Shown here piece by piece: positions 27,463 through 37,181 of a stretch of DNA of 64,000 bases. This DNA comes from Cellvibrionales bacterium UBA1963. GTDB lineage: Bacteria > Pseudomonadota > Gammaproteobacteria > Pseudomonadales > UBA7434. The stretch's first letter is position 1. Every line of letters begins with the position of its first letter. The DNA lies in contig DDED01000073.1 of the NCBI GenBank assembly GCA_002336035.1, forward strand, positions 1 to 64,000, given 5' to 3'. The position numbers and the translations under genes were made by a program. The notes beneath the pieces are model-generated. The model did no database searches. It had not been told where the DNA came from and saw nothing but the letters and a program-made list of their open reading frames with translations.

Positions 27463-29727
27463 ATGGCCCAGGATTCCAACCCCTCGATGAGTACCGCCCC
27501 CGCACAGATTATTCAAGTTGTGATTGCTTCTCCACTGCGGCAACACTTCGATTATTTGCCCGCTGCGGGTCAAATCGCTGAAAATTATCCAGTCGGGAGT
27601 CGCGTGCAGGTCCCTTTTGGGCGAAGGAATATGACCGGCGTAGTGATTGGCCATTCCGCCTTATCGACAATTGCAGCGGATAAACTGAAAACCATTAAAC
27701 AGTCACTCGATAGTTTTGCCCTTCTCAATCATGACATGCTGGCACTGGGTCGATGGATGAGCCAATATTACCACCACCCGCTGGGTGATACCGTTCTTAA
27801 TTTATTGCCCAATACACTTCGTAAAGGCGGGCTTTATGACGCTTATACTCAGCAGTACTGGCAAATTACTCAACACGGCTCAGGGCTCAATGAAGAAGCA
27901 ATAAACCGAGCGCCTAAACAGCAGTCATTGCTTAATCGACTGCGCGAACAGGCAACGAATAACGACAGCCATGCCGCCATTTCTGAACAACAACTAAAAG
28001 CCGAAGGACACTCTCGCCCTACCGCTCTGGCATTAGAAAAAAAAGCCTTAATCACCCGCTCTTCTCAAGGCTATTACCCCTCAGATTGCCAAAGTTTACT
28101 GCTTGGTCAGGGCGATGACATACGGCCCACATTAAACACCGAGCAAATTGATGCCAATCAGTTAATTGACCACAGTCTTGGCAGCTTTGAGACTCTTTTG
28201 CTTGAAGGAATTACTGGCAGCGGTAAAACTGAAGTGTATTTACGCGCGATTGAAAAAGTATTAGCGCAGCAACAACAAGCGATGGTGCTGGTGCCTGAAA
28301 TTGGGTTAACCCCTCAAACGATTCAACGGTTTGTTGCTCGTTTTAGCGTATCGATTGCTATTTTTCATTCAGGCTTAAACGATCGTGAGCGGCTTGCCGC
28401 CTGGACAGCCAGCAAAGAAGGTAAAGCAAGCATTATTATAGGAACGCGCTCTGCAGTGTTCACACCCACCCAAAATCTAGGCATTATTATTATTGATGAA
28501 GAACACGACAATTCCTACAAACAACAAGACGGTATCCGCTACTCAGCACGTGATGTGGCCATTATTTTAGCTCAAAAACAAAAAATACCCGTTATTCTCG
28601 GTTCCGCCACGCCATCACTAGAGACCTATGCTAACGTCAAGGCTAACAAATACGGGCATATAGTTCTTAAAAACCGAGCAGGTAACGCTAAACCGCCCAA
28701 GATTGAGCTTGTCGATATCCGGCGGTTAGCATTGCACCAAGGCTTTAGTGATCAGTCAATTAGTGCTATTAACCAGACGCTTGCTGAGGGTAAGCAGGCT
28801 ATGGTGTTTGTGAATCGACGCGGCTTTGCGCCTCTATTGATGTGCCATGATTGCGGCTGGCAAGCACAGTGCGGCCAATGCGATGCTCGGCTCACACTCC
28901 ATCAACGACCTGAAAATCTTCGCTGTCATCACTGCGACTTTAGAACAGCAGTGCCAAGCCACTGTCAGCAATGCCAATCAAACAACTTATTAAAAGTAGG
29001 TCAAGGCACCCAGCGGAGCGCCGAGACGTTAGCTGATTTATTTCCTCGGCATGAGATTATTCGTATTGACCGCGACAGCACACAAGGCAAGAAAGCCATG
29101 GGAGCTCAAATCGAGGCCATTAATCGCGGTCATCCAGCAATACTTGTTGGCACTCAAATGCTCGCCAAAGGCCACCACTTCGCTGCACTCAGCTTGGTTG
29201 TGATATTAGACATTGACCAAGGGCTTTATAGCCCCGACTTTCGAAGTGCTGAAAAAACCTTGCAACTGCTGACCCAAGTAGCCGGCCGTGCAGGCCGAAG
29301 TGACACAATGGGTCGCGTGTTAATTCAAACTCATCTGCCTGATCATCCCCTGCTGATGAGTTGGCAACAGCACAGCTATCAAGGCATTAAAGCAACATTA
29401 ATGGCCGAGCGGGAACTGTATTCATTACCGCCTTTTACTCATATGGCCATATTGCGGGCAGACAGTCTAAAGCCCCAACAAGCCATGCAAGCCCTTAATG
29501 ACCTATTACGTGATCATAATGCAAATAACTACTGCCAAATCTTAGGACCATTAGCGACCATTATGGAAAAACGTGCAGGCAGACATCGCGCCCAGCTGGT
29601 CATAAAATCACAGCAGCGCAAAGCGCTTCATGGCACAGTTAAACAATTTATTCAGCAGCTTGAAGCAATGAAATTGCCCAGCGGTTTCCGCTGGGGGGTT
29701 GATATTGATCCGCAAGATGTTATCTAA
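27463..29727 (+). CDS. priA: Primosomal replication-restart helicase PriA
   Basis: A 3'-5' helicase that reloads replisomes at stalled forks. The frame is open from 27358, but the PriA N-terminal 3'BD signature (VVIASPLRQHFDYLP) begins soon after the ATGs at 27463 and 27487; neither has a strong Shine-Dalgarno, so the start is uncertain by a few codons. Visible features: Walker A GITGSGKTEVYL, the IIDEEHD box, RYSARDVA, and a zinc module with CHDCGWQAQCGQCDARL and CHHCDF...CQQC. VGTQMLAKGHHF and VAGRAGRSD complete helicase motifs V and VI. About 740-755 aa. Confidence 0.95.
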   Translation: MAQDSNPSMSTAPAQIIQVVIASPLRQHFDYLPAAGQIAENYPVGSRVQVPFGRRNMTGVVIGHSALSTIAADKLKTIKQSLDSFALLNHDMLALGRWMSQYYHHPLGDTVLNLLPNTLRKGGLYDAYTQQYWQITQHGSGLNEEAINRAPKQQSLLNRLREQATNNDSHAAISEQQLKAEGHSRPTALALEKKALITRSSQGYYPSDCQSLLLGQGDDIRPTLNTEQIDANQLIDHSLGSFETLLLEGITGSGKTEVYLRAIEKVLAQQQQAMVLVPEIGLTPQTIQRFVARFSVSIAIFHSGLNDRERLAAWTASKEGKASIIIGTRSAVFTPTQNLGIIIIDEEHDNSYKQQDGIRYSARDVAIILAQKQKIPVILGSATPSLETYANVKANKYGHIVLKNRAGNAKPPKIELVDIRRLALHQGFSDQSISAINQTLAEGKQAMVFVNRRGFAPLLMCHDCGWQAQCGQCDARLTLHQRPENLRCHHCDFRTAVPSHCQQCQSNNLLKVGQGTQRSAETLADLFPRHEIIRIDRDSTQGKKAMGAQIEAINRGHPAILVGTQMLAKGHHFAALSLVVILDIDQGLYSPDFRSAEKTLQLLTQVAGRAGRSDTMGRVLIQTHLPDHPLLMSWQQHSYQGIKATLMAERELYSLPPFTHMAILRADSLKPQQAMQALNDLLRDHNANNYCQILGPLATIMEKRAGRHRAQLVIKSQQRKALHGTVKQFIQQLEAMKLPSGFRWGVDIDPQDVI

Positions 29728-29870
29728 GCACACGTCGACCTTGTCGGATGAGATAGGACTGGCCATAATGGCTAAGCCGATACGTTGATGCCACACTACG
29801 GGCGGCGCTTTTAAGACGCTAAGACACTGATTCATCCAGCGTCGCCATAAAATCTGAGACCACTGCATAC

Positions 29871-31577
29871 ATGAAAGACATTATCCAACAACTCATTCAA
29901 CAGGCCATTGAAGGCTTGATCAGCAATAAAACACTGCCGCCGGTCACCCTTCCTAGCATAAAAGTTGAGCGCACTCGCGATCCCAGTCACGGTGATTTGG
30001 CCTGTAATATTGCCTTGGCGCTAGCAAAATCTAGCGGTTTGGCGCCTCGAGAACTGGCCACATTAATTTGCGAAAACCTTCCCGCTAATCAACTGATTTT
30101 AAGCACCGAAATTGCCGGCCCCGGTTTTATCAATTTTTTCTTAGCAAAAACTGCAAAAACCGACGTGGTTCTGCAGATACTCGAACAAGCAGCATGTTTT
30201 GGCCATAACCAACAGGGCCATGACGAAGCAGGCAAGCCTCGCAACGCTCAGGTCGAGTTTGTCTCTGCTAACCCAACTGGACCGCTGCATGTCGGACATG
30301 GTAGAGGAGCGGCTGTTGGCGATAGTATTTGCCGTCTCCTCAGCGCCAGCGGTTGGAATGTGACCCGTGAGTTTTATTATAATGATGCGGGTCAACAAAT
30401 TAATAATTTAGCCACCTCGGTGCAATTGCGCTGTCAGGGTGTTGGCCCTGATGACTCTCAATGGCCAGAAGACGGGTATCGTGGCGAATACATTGTAGAA
30501 TTAGCTGCTGACTACATGGCGGGTAAACCGATAAACGGAGCGCTGGCATTGGCCGAGGCTAATAATAGTGCTGCAATTCGTGATTATGCGGTGGCTTATT
30601 TGCGTAATGAGCAAGATATCGATCTTAAGGCATTTCGGGTTGGCTTCGATGTCTACTCATTAGAGTCAGCTCTTTACAGTGAGGGAAAAGTCGATTCGAC
30701 GGTAGCAGCATTGATCGCTAACGGTTTTACCTATGAAGCTGATGGTGCATTGTGGTTAAAAACGACTGATTTTGGCGATGACAAGGACCGAGTCATGCGT
30801 AAGTCAGACGGTAGCTATACTTATTTTGTTCCCGACGTCGCTTATCATTTAGGGAAATGGCAACGCGGTTTTAAAACGGTAATTAACGAGCAAGGTGCTG
30901 ACCATCACAGCACAATCACACGTGTTAGGGCTGGTTTACAAGCTTTAAATGTTGGCATTCCCAAAGGTTGGCCTGACTATGTCTTGCATCAAATGGTCAC
31001 TGTAATGCGCGATGGTGTAGAAGTAAAAATCTCTAAACGTGCAGGTAGCTATGTAACCTTAAGTGACTTAATTGAACAAGTAGGCTGTGATGCAACACGT
31101 TACTTTTTAGTTGCACGACGAGCAGACTCACAATTAACATTTGATATTGATTTGGCGTTACAAAAAAGCAACGATAACCCTGTTTTTTATATCCAATACG
31201 CGCACGCTAGAGTCTGCAGTGTGATGCGGCAGGCGGTTGAAAAATGGAAGCCTTTTGATTTGACCATAGGAAAAGAACATCTAAATTTGCTGACTAGCGA
31301 TGCCGAACTGGCGTTACTGAAAACTCTAGCTGCCTATCCAGACTGTGTGGCGAGCAGTGCACGGGACTTCGCACCGCATAACGTAGCAAGCTACCTGCGT
31401 GACCTGGCCGCTAATCTTCATGCCTGGTATGCCAGCGGCTCACAACAAAAGGAATGGCAATTATTAGTCGCTGACGACACACTACGCAACGCCCGATTAA
31501 CATTGGCCGAAGCCAGTCGCCAGGTGATCGAAAATGGCTTAGAATTACTCGGCGTTAGCGCACCTGAAAAAATGTAA
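29871..31577 (+). CDS. argS: Arginyl-tRNA synthetase
   Basis: A class I synthetase, 568 aa, the usual length. It has an N-terminal Add-1 domain, the HIGH motif as HVGH in [14 protein letters not shown], the KMSKS equivalent as KISKRAG, and the DALR anticodon-binding domain at the C terminus ([12 protein letters not shown]...LGVSAPEKM). It lies after priA and before the SPOR gene, the same order as in Pseudomonas. Confidence 0.97.
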   Translation: MKDIIQQLIQQAIEGLISNKTLPPVTLPSIKVERTRDPSHGDLACNIALALAKSSGLAPRELATLICENLPANQLILSTEIAGPGFINFFLAKTAKTDVVLQILEQAACFGHNQQGHDEAGKPRNAQVEFVSANPTGPLHVGHGRGAAVGDSICRLLSASGWNVTREFYYNDAGQQINNLATSVQLRCQGVGPDDSQWPEDGYRGEYIVELAADYMAGKPINGALALAEANNSAAIRDYAVAYLRNEQDIDLKAFRVGFDVYSLESALYSEGKVDSTVAALIANGFTYEADGALWLKTTDFGDDKDRVMRKSDGSYTYFVPDVAYHLGKWQRGFKTVINEQGADHHSTITRVRAGLQALNVGIPKGWPDYVLHQMVTVMRDGVEVKISKRAGSYVTLSDLIEQVGCDATRYFLVARRADSQLTFDIDLALQKSNDNPVFYIQYAHARVCSVMRQAVEKWKPFDLTIGKEHLNLLTSDAELALLKTLAAYPDCVASSARDFAPHNVASYLRDLAANLHAWYASGSQQKEWQLLVADDTLRNARLTLAEASRQVIENGLELLGVSAPEKM

Positions 31578-31651
31578 AATGATGCATTTATTAAATCTAG
31601 ATCCAGCCTTATCCATTCGGTTTTCGGATCCAGCCAAGGGCACTCTCTAAT

Positions 31652-32200
31652 ATGGTTAATAAAAAAAACAACGCAAAACCCAAAAAAAATCGCCCACGCG
31701 ATCAAGCCGCACTCTCCAATCTACGCGTCTCATCAACCATTATTATTGCTCTTATATTTGCCTTAGGATTGTATTTTATCAGTACGATAGAAATTGACAG
31801 CAGCAAAATTAAAGAGCCATCCAGCGATAAAAATATTCCGACACAAGAAGAGTCACTAAACCATAAAAAACAAGCGTTTACTTTTTATGATAAATTTAAA
31901 CAAAATGCCGTCGAGATCAAAAAATTAAACGTCAACAAAAACCTTAGCAACGATAAACAAGAGACCGTTTACCTCGTTCAAGCAGGCTCTTTTCAAACAG
32001 AAGAGCAAGCTGAGCAACGGTTAGTTGAGTTAACGTTACTGGGATTTGAACCTGACATTCATGCAAGTGTCAATGTATCAGGAAACCGGTGGCACCGAGT
32101 CACTGTTGGGCCTTACACGTCACGCCGCGAAGTGACTGCAGCTCAGTCAATATTAATGGCTAACAACCTTGAAACGATGGTAAGAGAAGAAACACGATAA
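31652..32200 (+). CDS. FtsN-like SPOR-domain protein
   Basis: A bitopic inner-membrane protein of 182 aa: a short basic cytoplasmic tail (KKKNNAKPKKNRPR), one TM (IIIALIFALGLYFIS, about 30-47), a periplasmic linker, and a C-terminal SPOR domain (VYLVQAGSFQTEEQAEQRLVEL...RVTVGPYTSRREV, about 108-180). The position between argS and hslV is that of the FtsN-like gene in pseudomonads. It is shorter than E. coli FtsN, and the essential FtsN motif is not obvious, so the symbol is left blank. Confidence 0.88.
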   Translation: MVNKKNNAKPKKNRPRDQAALSNLRVSSTIIIALIFALGLYFISTIEIDSSKIKEPSSDKNIPTQEESLNHKKQAFTFYDKFKQNAVEIKKLNVNKNLSNDKQETVYLVQAGSFQTEEQAEQRLVELTLLGFEPDIHASVNVSGNRWHRVTVGPYTSRREVTAAQSILMANNLETMVREETR

Positions 32201-32241
32201 CCTACGGTACAATGAAAAAATAAACATTAAAGGTGTTACTA

Positions 32242-32784
32242 ATGGAGCAATACAGGGGAACCACAATTTTATCGGTACGCCGCAATGGTCATGTCGTCAT
32301 CGGTGGCGACGGACAAGTATCAATGGGCAACACCATCATGAAAGGCAATGCTCGAAAAGTCAGGCGCCTTTATCGTGGTGGCGTTATTGCAGGATTCGCT
32401 GGCGGCACAGCCGATGCCTTTGCATTATTTGAACGTTTTGAAGCCCAACTCGAAAAGTATCAAGGCCACCTAACCAGAGCCGCAGTCGAGCTTGCTAAAG
32501 ACTGGCGAACCGATCGCTCACTAAGACGACTGGAAGCACTTTTAGCGGTTGCTGACGCTAAAACCTCACTCATAATTACAGGCAATGGCGATGTCATTGA
32601 GCCCGAAGACAGCTTAATTGCGATCGGCTCAGGTGGGCCTTTTGCTCAGAGCGCCGCTCGGGCATTGCTCGACAATACTGAGCTTAGTGCAGAAGATATC
32701 GTCAAAAAAGGACTGGCGATTGCTGGAGATATTTGTATTTATACAAACCATAACCAAACTATTGAAAGCTTAGAAACTAATTAG
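32242..32784 (+). CDS. hslV: HslV protease subunit of the HslUV complex
   Basis: The peptidase of the ATP-dependent HslUV (ClpYQ) protease, 180 aa. The start is the ATG at 32242 with AAAGGTG upstream; the frame's first codon at 32233 is upstream of this. The N terminus reads [14 protein letters not shown], so the nucleophile Thr lies after a short propeptide rather than directly after Met. [23 protein letters not shown] and [14 protein letters not shown] are diagnostic. Confidence 0.97.
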   Translation: MEQYRGTTILSVRRNGHVVIGGDGQVSMGNTIMKGNARKVRRLYRGGVIAGFAGGTADAFALFERFEAQLEKYQGHLTRAAVELAKDWRTDRSLRRLEALLAVADAKTSLIITGNGDVIEPEDSLIAIGSGGPFAQSAARALLDNTELSAEDIVKKGLAIAGDICIYTNHNQTIESLETN

Positions 32785-32826
32785 TAACAAATTATAATCC
32801 CGTAAATGATGAGGTTAATCAGATAA

Positions 32827-34143
32827 ATGTCGATGACACCAAGAGAAATTGTACACGAACTTGATAGGCACATTGTTGGCCAAAGCGCTGCGAAACGAGC
32901 AGTTTCAATCGCATTACGTAACCGCTGGCGAAGAATGCAATTAGCCGAAGATTTTCGTGGCGAGATCACACCGAAGAATATACTCATGATTGGCCCTACA
33001 GGCGTCGGCAAAACTGAAATTGCTCGCCGACTTGCCAAACTAGCAAATGCACCATTCATTAAGATTGAAGCCACAAAATTCACTGAAGTCGGTTATGTCG
33101 GACGAGACGTTGAATCTATTATTCGAGACCTTGTAGATGTAGCAATTAAAAACCATCGGGAAAGCGCCGTAGCAAAAGTGGATCATCGAGCTTGCGAAGC
33201 AGCTGAAGAACGTATTTTAGATGCGCTACTACCCTCGGCAAGAGACATTGATGAAAGCGAAAAGCAGACTCAAACCCGTCAATTATTTCGAAAAAAATTG
33301 CGCGAAGGTGAACTTGACGATAAGGAAATCAATATTGAACTTATCGATTCACCTGTAGGTATTGAAATAATGGCCCCCCCAGGCATGGAAGACATGACTA
33401 ATCAGTTGCAGGGCATGTTTTCAAATTTCTCTAAGGACAAAAAAATCACCCGCAAACTCATGGTCAAAGATGCTTTAAAACAACTAAAGGATGAGGAGGC
33501 CAATAAACTTATCAACCAAGACGAGCTAAAAGCCGACGCCATCCAAGCTGCAGAACAAACTGGTATTGTGTTTATTGATGAGATTGATAAAGTCGCAAAA
33601 CGCCAGGAAGTCGGTGGCGGAGATGTTTCTCGCGAAGGTGTGCAGCGCGATCTTTTACCTTTAATCGAAGGAAGTACAATTAGCACTAAACATGGCTCCA
33701 TTAAAACTGACCACATTCTATTTATTGCTTCTGGCGCTTTTCATTTGTCAAAACCTTCCGATTTGATTCCTGAGTTGCAGGGCCGCTTGCCTATTCGAGT
33801 TGAACTCGACCCCTTATCTGCCGATGATTTTGAAAAGATATTAACCGAACCTCACGCGTCGTTGACCGAGCAGTATCAGGCACTATTAGAGACAGAAGGA
33901 TTGCGTCTTGAATTCACGCCAGACGGCATTGCTAGCATTGCGCAAACTGCATGGCAAGTTAATGAAAAAACTGAAAATATTGGCGCACGTAGGTTGCATA
34001 CGATTCTGGAAAGGCTGCTAGAAAGCGCGTCTTTTGAAGCCAGCGATCTTGGTGGCCAGCGTATCATAGTTGATCAAAAATACGTTGACCAGCAACTGCA
34101 AGCACTCGCAGCCGATGAAGATCTAAGCCGGTTTATTTTATAA
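32827..34143 (+). CDS. hslU: HslU ATPase subunit
   Basis: An AAA+ unfoldase partner of HslV, 438 aa. Signatures: [19 protein letters not shown], Walker [16 protein letters not shown], the pore loop GYVGRDVE, Walker [11 protein letters not shown], sensor region [16 protein letters not shown], and the C-terminal tail EDLSRFIL that inserts into HslV. It follows hslV after 42 bp with GAGG near the start. Confidence 0.97.
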   Translation: MSMTPREIVHELDRHIVGQSAAKRAVSIALRNRWRRMQLAEDFRGEITPKNILMIGPTGVGKTEIARRLAKLANAPFIKIEATKFTEVGYVGRDVESIIRDLVDVAIKNHRESAVAKVDHRACEAAEERILDALLPSARDIDESEKQTQTRQLFRKKLREGELDDKEINIELIDSPVGIEIMAPPGMEDMTNQLQGMFSNFSKDKKITRKLMVKDALKQLKDEEANKLINQDELKADAIQAAEQTGIVFIDEIDKVAKRQEVGGGDVSREGVQRDLLPLIEGSTISTKHGSIKTDHILFIASGAFHLSKPSDLIPELQGRLPIRVELDPLSADDFEKILTEPHASLTEQYQALLETEGLRLEFTPDGIASIAQTAWQVNEKTENIGARRLHTILERLLESASFEASDLGGQRIIVDQKYVDQQLQALAADEDLSRFIL

Positions 34144-34178
34144 ATAATAGCAGCTCTAATTTTTCAAATGAGTCAGTC

Positions 34179-34550
34179 GTGAAACCACAGAAAATTCAAT
34201 TACACAAAATTTCTAAACAGCTCGAGTTAGTGTTCAACACTAATCAGCGATATTTACTCAGCGCTGAATACCTCAGGGTTCTCTCGCCTTCAGCAGAAGT
34301 CAGAGGACACCACCCAAACCAAGCAACTCTCCAGTTTGGAAAAAAAGACATTGGCATCACATCAATTGCCAGTGTTGGCAACTACGCCATACAGATTTTT
34401 TTTGATGACCAGCACGACAGTGGCATTTATTCGTGGGAATACTTACATCAATTATGCGTCAAGCATGATGACTACTGGCAAAGCTATCTTGCTCAGCTAA
34501 AACGATCAAATAAATGCCGCGAAGCCAATGTCGACATTATTAAATTTTAG
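34179..34550 (+). CDS. DUF971 (gamma-butyrobetaine hydroxylase-like N-terminal) protein
   Basis: 123 aa, starting at GTG (no in-frame ATG nearby). It matches the DUF971/GBBH-like N domain: EYLRVLSPSAEVRGH, then LQFGKKDIGITSIASVGNYAIQIFFDD, then SGIYSWEYLHQL. This small family is routinely found just after hslVU in gammaproteobacteria; its role is unknown, though some homologues are linked to iron-sulphur or zinc handling. It is likely co-transcribed with hslU (35-bp gap). Confidence 0.88.
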   Translation: MKPQKIQLHKISKQLELVFNTNQRYLLSAEYLRVLSPSAEVRGHHPNQATLQFGKKDIGITSIASVGNYAIQIFFDDQHDSGIYSWEYLHQLCVKHDDYWQSYLAQLKRSNKCREANVDIIKF

Positions 34551-34572
34551 CTACCTACTTACCTTTGATAAG

Positions 34573-35076
34573 CTATTTTTTCATGCGCGAAGAAAAATCC
34601 CAAGCCGTTAACCATTTAGGTGAAATTTGCAAAACATATTCATCCTCACTGCGGCTTAACAGCCATTTTGCAAGATAAGCATCTGGTTCAACCGCATATC
34701 TTTTGAAGAGTTGATTCAGTAACAGCTCAGCATTGCCTAACGCCATGCTAACGACGCCCTGACCGCGGACGCCACTATAAGGCATGCTGTCAGCGGCCAC
34801 CTCAAAACCACATTTTTCATTCAGTAAAAATCGCTTAGCTACCAGAGAAGATCGATGAATAGCACAAAAGAAACAATCATGCTGATAGATAAACCATAAT
34901 GATGACACTAAGGGGAATCCGTCTGAGCCCACGCTCGAAATTCTTAAAGGTATTTTGCTCTGCGATAAAAAAATTTCTATTTCCGTCAGGGTCATTTGAC
35001 TAGACGGCTTGACTAAAAAAGGTTGATCAGTCATTAAAATACCCATTCTTAAACACGTTTGTATTGCCTGAATCAT
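34573..35076 (-). CDS. Pyridoxamine 5'-phosphate oxidase-like FMN-binding protein
   Basis: 167 aa (or 153 from the internal ATG at 35034, MTDQPFLVKP). It has the split-barrel pattern of the PNPOx-like superfamily: PLRISSVGSDGFPLVSSLWFIYQHDCFFCAI, SLVAKRFLLNEKCGFEVA, GVRGQGVVSMALGNAELL and a C-terminal DEYVLQISPKWLTAWDFSS. Probably a flavin- or haem-binding reductase-like protein; substrate unknown. It converges on the DUF971 gene. Confidence 0.78.
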   Translation of the reverse strand: MIQAIQTCLRMGILMTDQPFLVKPSSQMTLTEIEIFLSQSKIPLRISSVGSDGFPLVSSLWFIYQHDCFFCAIHRSSLVAKRFLLNEKCGFEVAADSMPYSGVRGQGVVSMALGNAELLLNQLFKRYAVEPDAYLAKWLLSRSEDEYVLQISPKWLTAWDFSSRMKK

Positions 35077-35205
35077 ACAATTCTTAATAAAACTAAACTA
35101 TCATAAATGTAAGGCATGAAGGCCAGACTGTATACTATATTCATTTAATACGTATTTTTTGTCTTTAAAAACTCGCCACATCAAGACCCATTAAAAGGAA
35201 AAAAA

Positions 35206-35595
35206 ATGAACACAATCGTTAATATCTTATTTGCAGTAGCCATGATGCCTATTATTTTAAATTTTATCAGCCACTATTTTAAACACAAAGAGTTTGGCGT
35301 GGTCGATAACAATAATCCGCGTCAACAAGCTGCTGGACTGAGCGGCGCTGGTAGTAGAAGCATCGCGGCTCAACAAAATGCTTGGGAAGCCTTGCCGTTG
35401 TTTTCTGCTGCTATTTTAGGTGCTTATTTAATGGGCGCAAGTGCCGATCAAATGCTACTCCCTGCCTATATTTTTCTTGGCATGCGGGTAGCACACGCTA
35501 TTTGCTATTTGGCTGATTTAGCAATTTTACGCTCAATCGTCTGGATAATCGGCCTAATCAGCTGCATCTGGATTCTCCAGCTAGGCGCTGGATAA
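35206..35595 (+). CDS. MAPEG-family membrane protein
   Basis: 129 aa with four predicted TM helices and the MAPEG signature RSIAAQQNAWEALPLFSAAIL plus YIFLGMRVAHAICYLADLAILRS. The family includes glutathione-dependent transferases/peroxidases of lipids; the substrate here is unknown. AAAAGGAAA lies before the ATG. A pair of hairpins follows the gene. Confidence 0.88.
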   Translation: MNTIVNILFAVAMMPIILNFISHYFKHKEFGVVDNNNPRQQAAGLSGAGSRSIAAQQNAWEALPLFSAAILGAYLMGASADQMLLPAYIFLGMRVAHAICYLADLAILRSIVWIIGLISCIWILQLGAG

Positions 35596-35616
35596 GCGCA
35601 TTTCTTTATAACTGAT

Positions 35617-35645
35617 CACTGGATGACAGTGGCCTCCTGGCAGGC
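35617..35645 (+). terminator. Two adjacent small hairpins after the MAPEG gene
   Basis: CACTG-GATGA-CAGTG at 35617-35631 is directly followed by GCCT-6 nt-AGGC at 35632-35645, with the T-containing TCTATTTTCTT a few bases later. Possibly a terminator before ubiE; the stems are short. Confidence 0.3.
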
Positions 35646-35744
35646 TGGTCTATTTTCTTAGCCGCTAGGAGAGTACAATATTACCTCATAGGCTGGCCAA
35701 GCTTTAATGAATATTGTTTTAGTCCGGCTAAGAAAGAGGTAACG

Positions 35745-36533
35745 ATGGATAACCAACACCCTGAAACTGATGCATCGGTTGATTCTAATGAATCCACCAC
35801 TACTCATTTTGGCTTTCAGCAAGTCGATAAAGACAAAAAAGCAGGGTTAGTCGGGCAGGTTTTTACTTCCGTTGCAAGTCGCTATGACATTATGAATGAT
35901 TTGATGTCAGCTGGCATCCATCGGCTCTGGAAACGTTTTACCATTGAAGTGTCAGCTGTTCGTCAAGGGCATCGAGTGCTTGACCTGGCGGGAGGCACTG
36001 GCGATCTGGCGGCTAAATTTAGTCGCTTAGTTGGTGATGAAGGCGAGGTTATCTTATCTGATATCAACCAATCGATGCTAGCAACAGGGCGAGACAAACA
36101 AACTGATTTAGGCAATACAGATAATATTAGCTATGTTCTTGGTGATGCGCAATATCTGCCGTTTCAATCAGACTACTTTGACTGTGTCACAATTGGCTTT
36201 GGCCTTCGCAACGTCACCGATAAAGACCTAGCCTTACGCTCTATTTTGCGCGTACTGAAACCAGGTGGACGTTTATTAGTATTGGAATTCTCAACGCCTA
36301 CGAATCCTTTATTATCAAAAATTTATGACGGTTACTCCTTTAAATTACTTCCTAAAATTGGCAAATTAATCGCCCAAGATGAAGAAAGCTATCGCTATCT
36401 TGCTGAATCGATTCGAATGCACCCTGATCAGGAAACACTGAACGATATGTTGGAAGATGCCGGTTTTGTTAATTGTGAATATCATAATATGACTGGTGGT
36501 ATCGTGGCAGTCCATAAGGGCATAAAGGCATAA
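35745..36533 (+). CDS. ubiE: Ubiquinone/menaquinone C-methyltransferase
   Basis: SAM-dependent C-methylation in ubiquinone synthesis, 262 aa. [31 protein letters not shown], motif [28 protein letters not shown] and [14 protein letters not shown] are family hallmarks. AAAGAGG lies upstream of the ATG. First gene of the ubiE-ubiJ-ubiB set. Confidence 0.97.
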   Translation: MDNQHPETDASVDSNESTTTHFGFQQVDKDKKAGLVGQVFTSVASRYDIMNDLMSAGIHRLWKRFTIEVSAVRQGHRVLDLAGGTGDLAAKFSRLVGDEGEVILSDINQSMLATGRDKQTDLGNTDNISYVLGDAQYLPFQSDYFDCVTIGFGLRNVTDKDLALRSILRVLKPGGRLLVLEFSTPTNPLLSKIYDGYSFKLLPKIGKLIAQDEESYRYLAESIRMHPDQETLNDMLEDAGFVNCEYHNMTGGIVAVHKGIKA

Positions 36534-36548
36534 ACGGGTCACTATCAC

Positions 36549-37181
36549 ATGAAAATAGATCCAACACTGATAGCCGCAAGTTGCGCAGCACTCGAGCAAG
36601 CGATCAACCGCAGCCTTCTTCTTGATCCCTGTAGTCAAGAGAAACTGGCTAATTATACTGGCCGTATTATTAAACTACGGTGTACTAAGCCAGAGATCAC
36701 CCTTTATTTTCGTATCGACTCAACCATTAGAGTACTTCAATATTTTGAGGGCGATGCAGACGCAGGCATTCAAGGCAGTCAAGCTGATTGGTTAGCTTTA
36801 CTTACAGCAGAAGATTTGGCTTCAGCATTGATAAATGGCAAGCTCGTCATCCATGGCGACACTCAATTATTTATGTCGTTAAAAAATATCGCTGAGGACA
36901 TTGAACTTGACTGGGAAGGCCAGCTTGCCAAGTTTGTTGGTGATATTCCTGCTCACTTAACCGGTAAAGCCGTAAATGCTATAAGTAATTTTAGTCAGCA
37001 AGCAAAGCAAACAGCCAAGCGAACGCTCGAAGACTTTCTTCATGAAGAAGCACGTATCCTACCAGCAAAAATCGAAAGCGAAAATTTTTACCAACGCTTA
37101 AGAGATTTAGAAATGAAACTTGACCGCATTGAAGCAAAAATTAAACGACAACAGAAAAAAAATACACCGCATTCATCATGA
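36549..37181 (+). CDS. ubiJ: Ubiquinone biosynthesis accessory factor UbiJ
   Basis: 210 aa with an N-terminal SCP2-type lipid-binding domain (KLRCTKPEITLYFRID, SALINGKLVIHGDTQLFMSL) and a C-terminal coiled coil (LRDLEMKLDRIEAKIKRQQK). UbiJ binds ubiquinone intermediates and works with UbiK and UbiB. It lies 15 bp after ubiE and overlaps ubiB by 4 nt. Confidence 0.94.
   Translation: MKIDPTLIAASCAALEQAINRSLLLDPCSQEKLANYTGRIIKLRCTKPEITLYFRIDSTIRVLQYFEGDADAGIQGSQADWLALLTAEDLASALINGKLVIHGDTQLFMSLKNIAEDIELDWEGQLAKFVGDIPAHLTGKAVNAISNFSQQAKQTAKRTLEDFLHEEARILPAKIESENFYQRLRDLEMKLDRIEAKIKRQQKKNTPHSS

Noticed and set aside
34549..34581. Terminator between the DUF971 gene and the convergent PNPOx-like gene
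   Set aside because: TAGCT/AGCTA with an 18-nt loop and T6 run is too weak, and it overlaps the coding end of the minus-strand gene.
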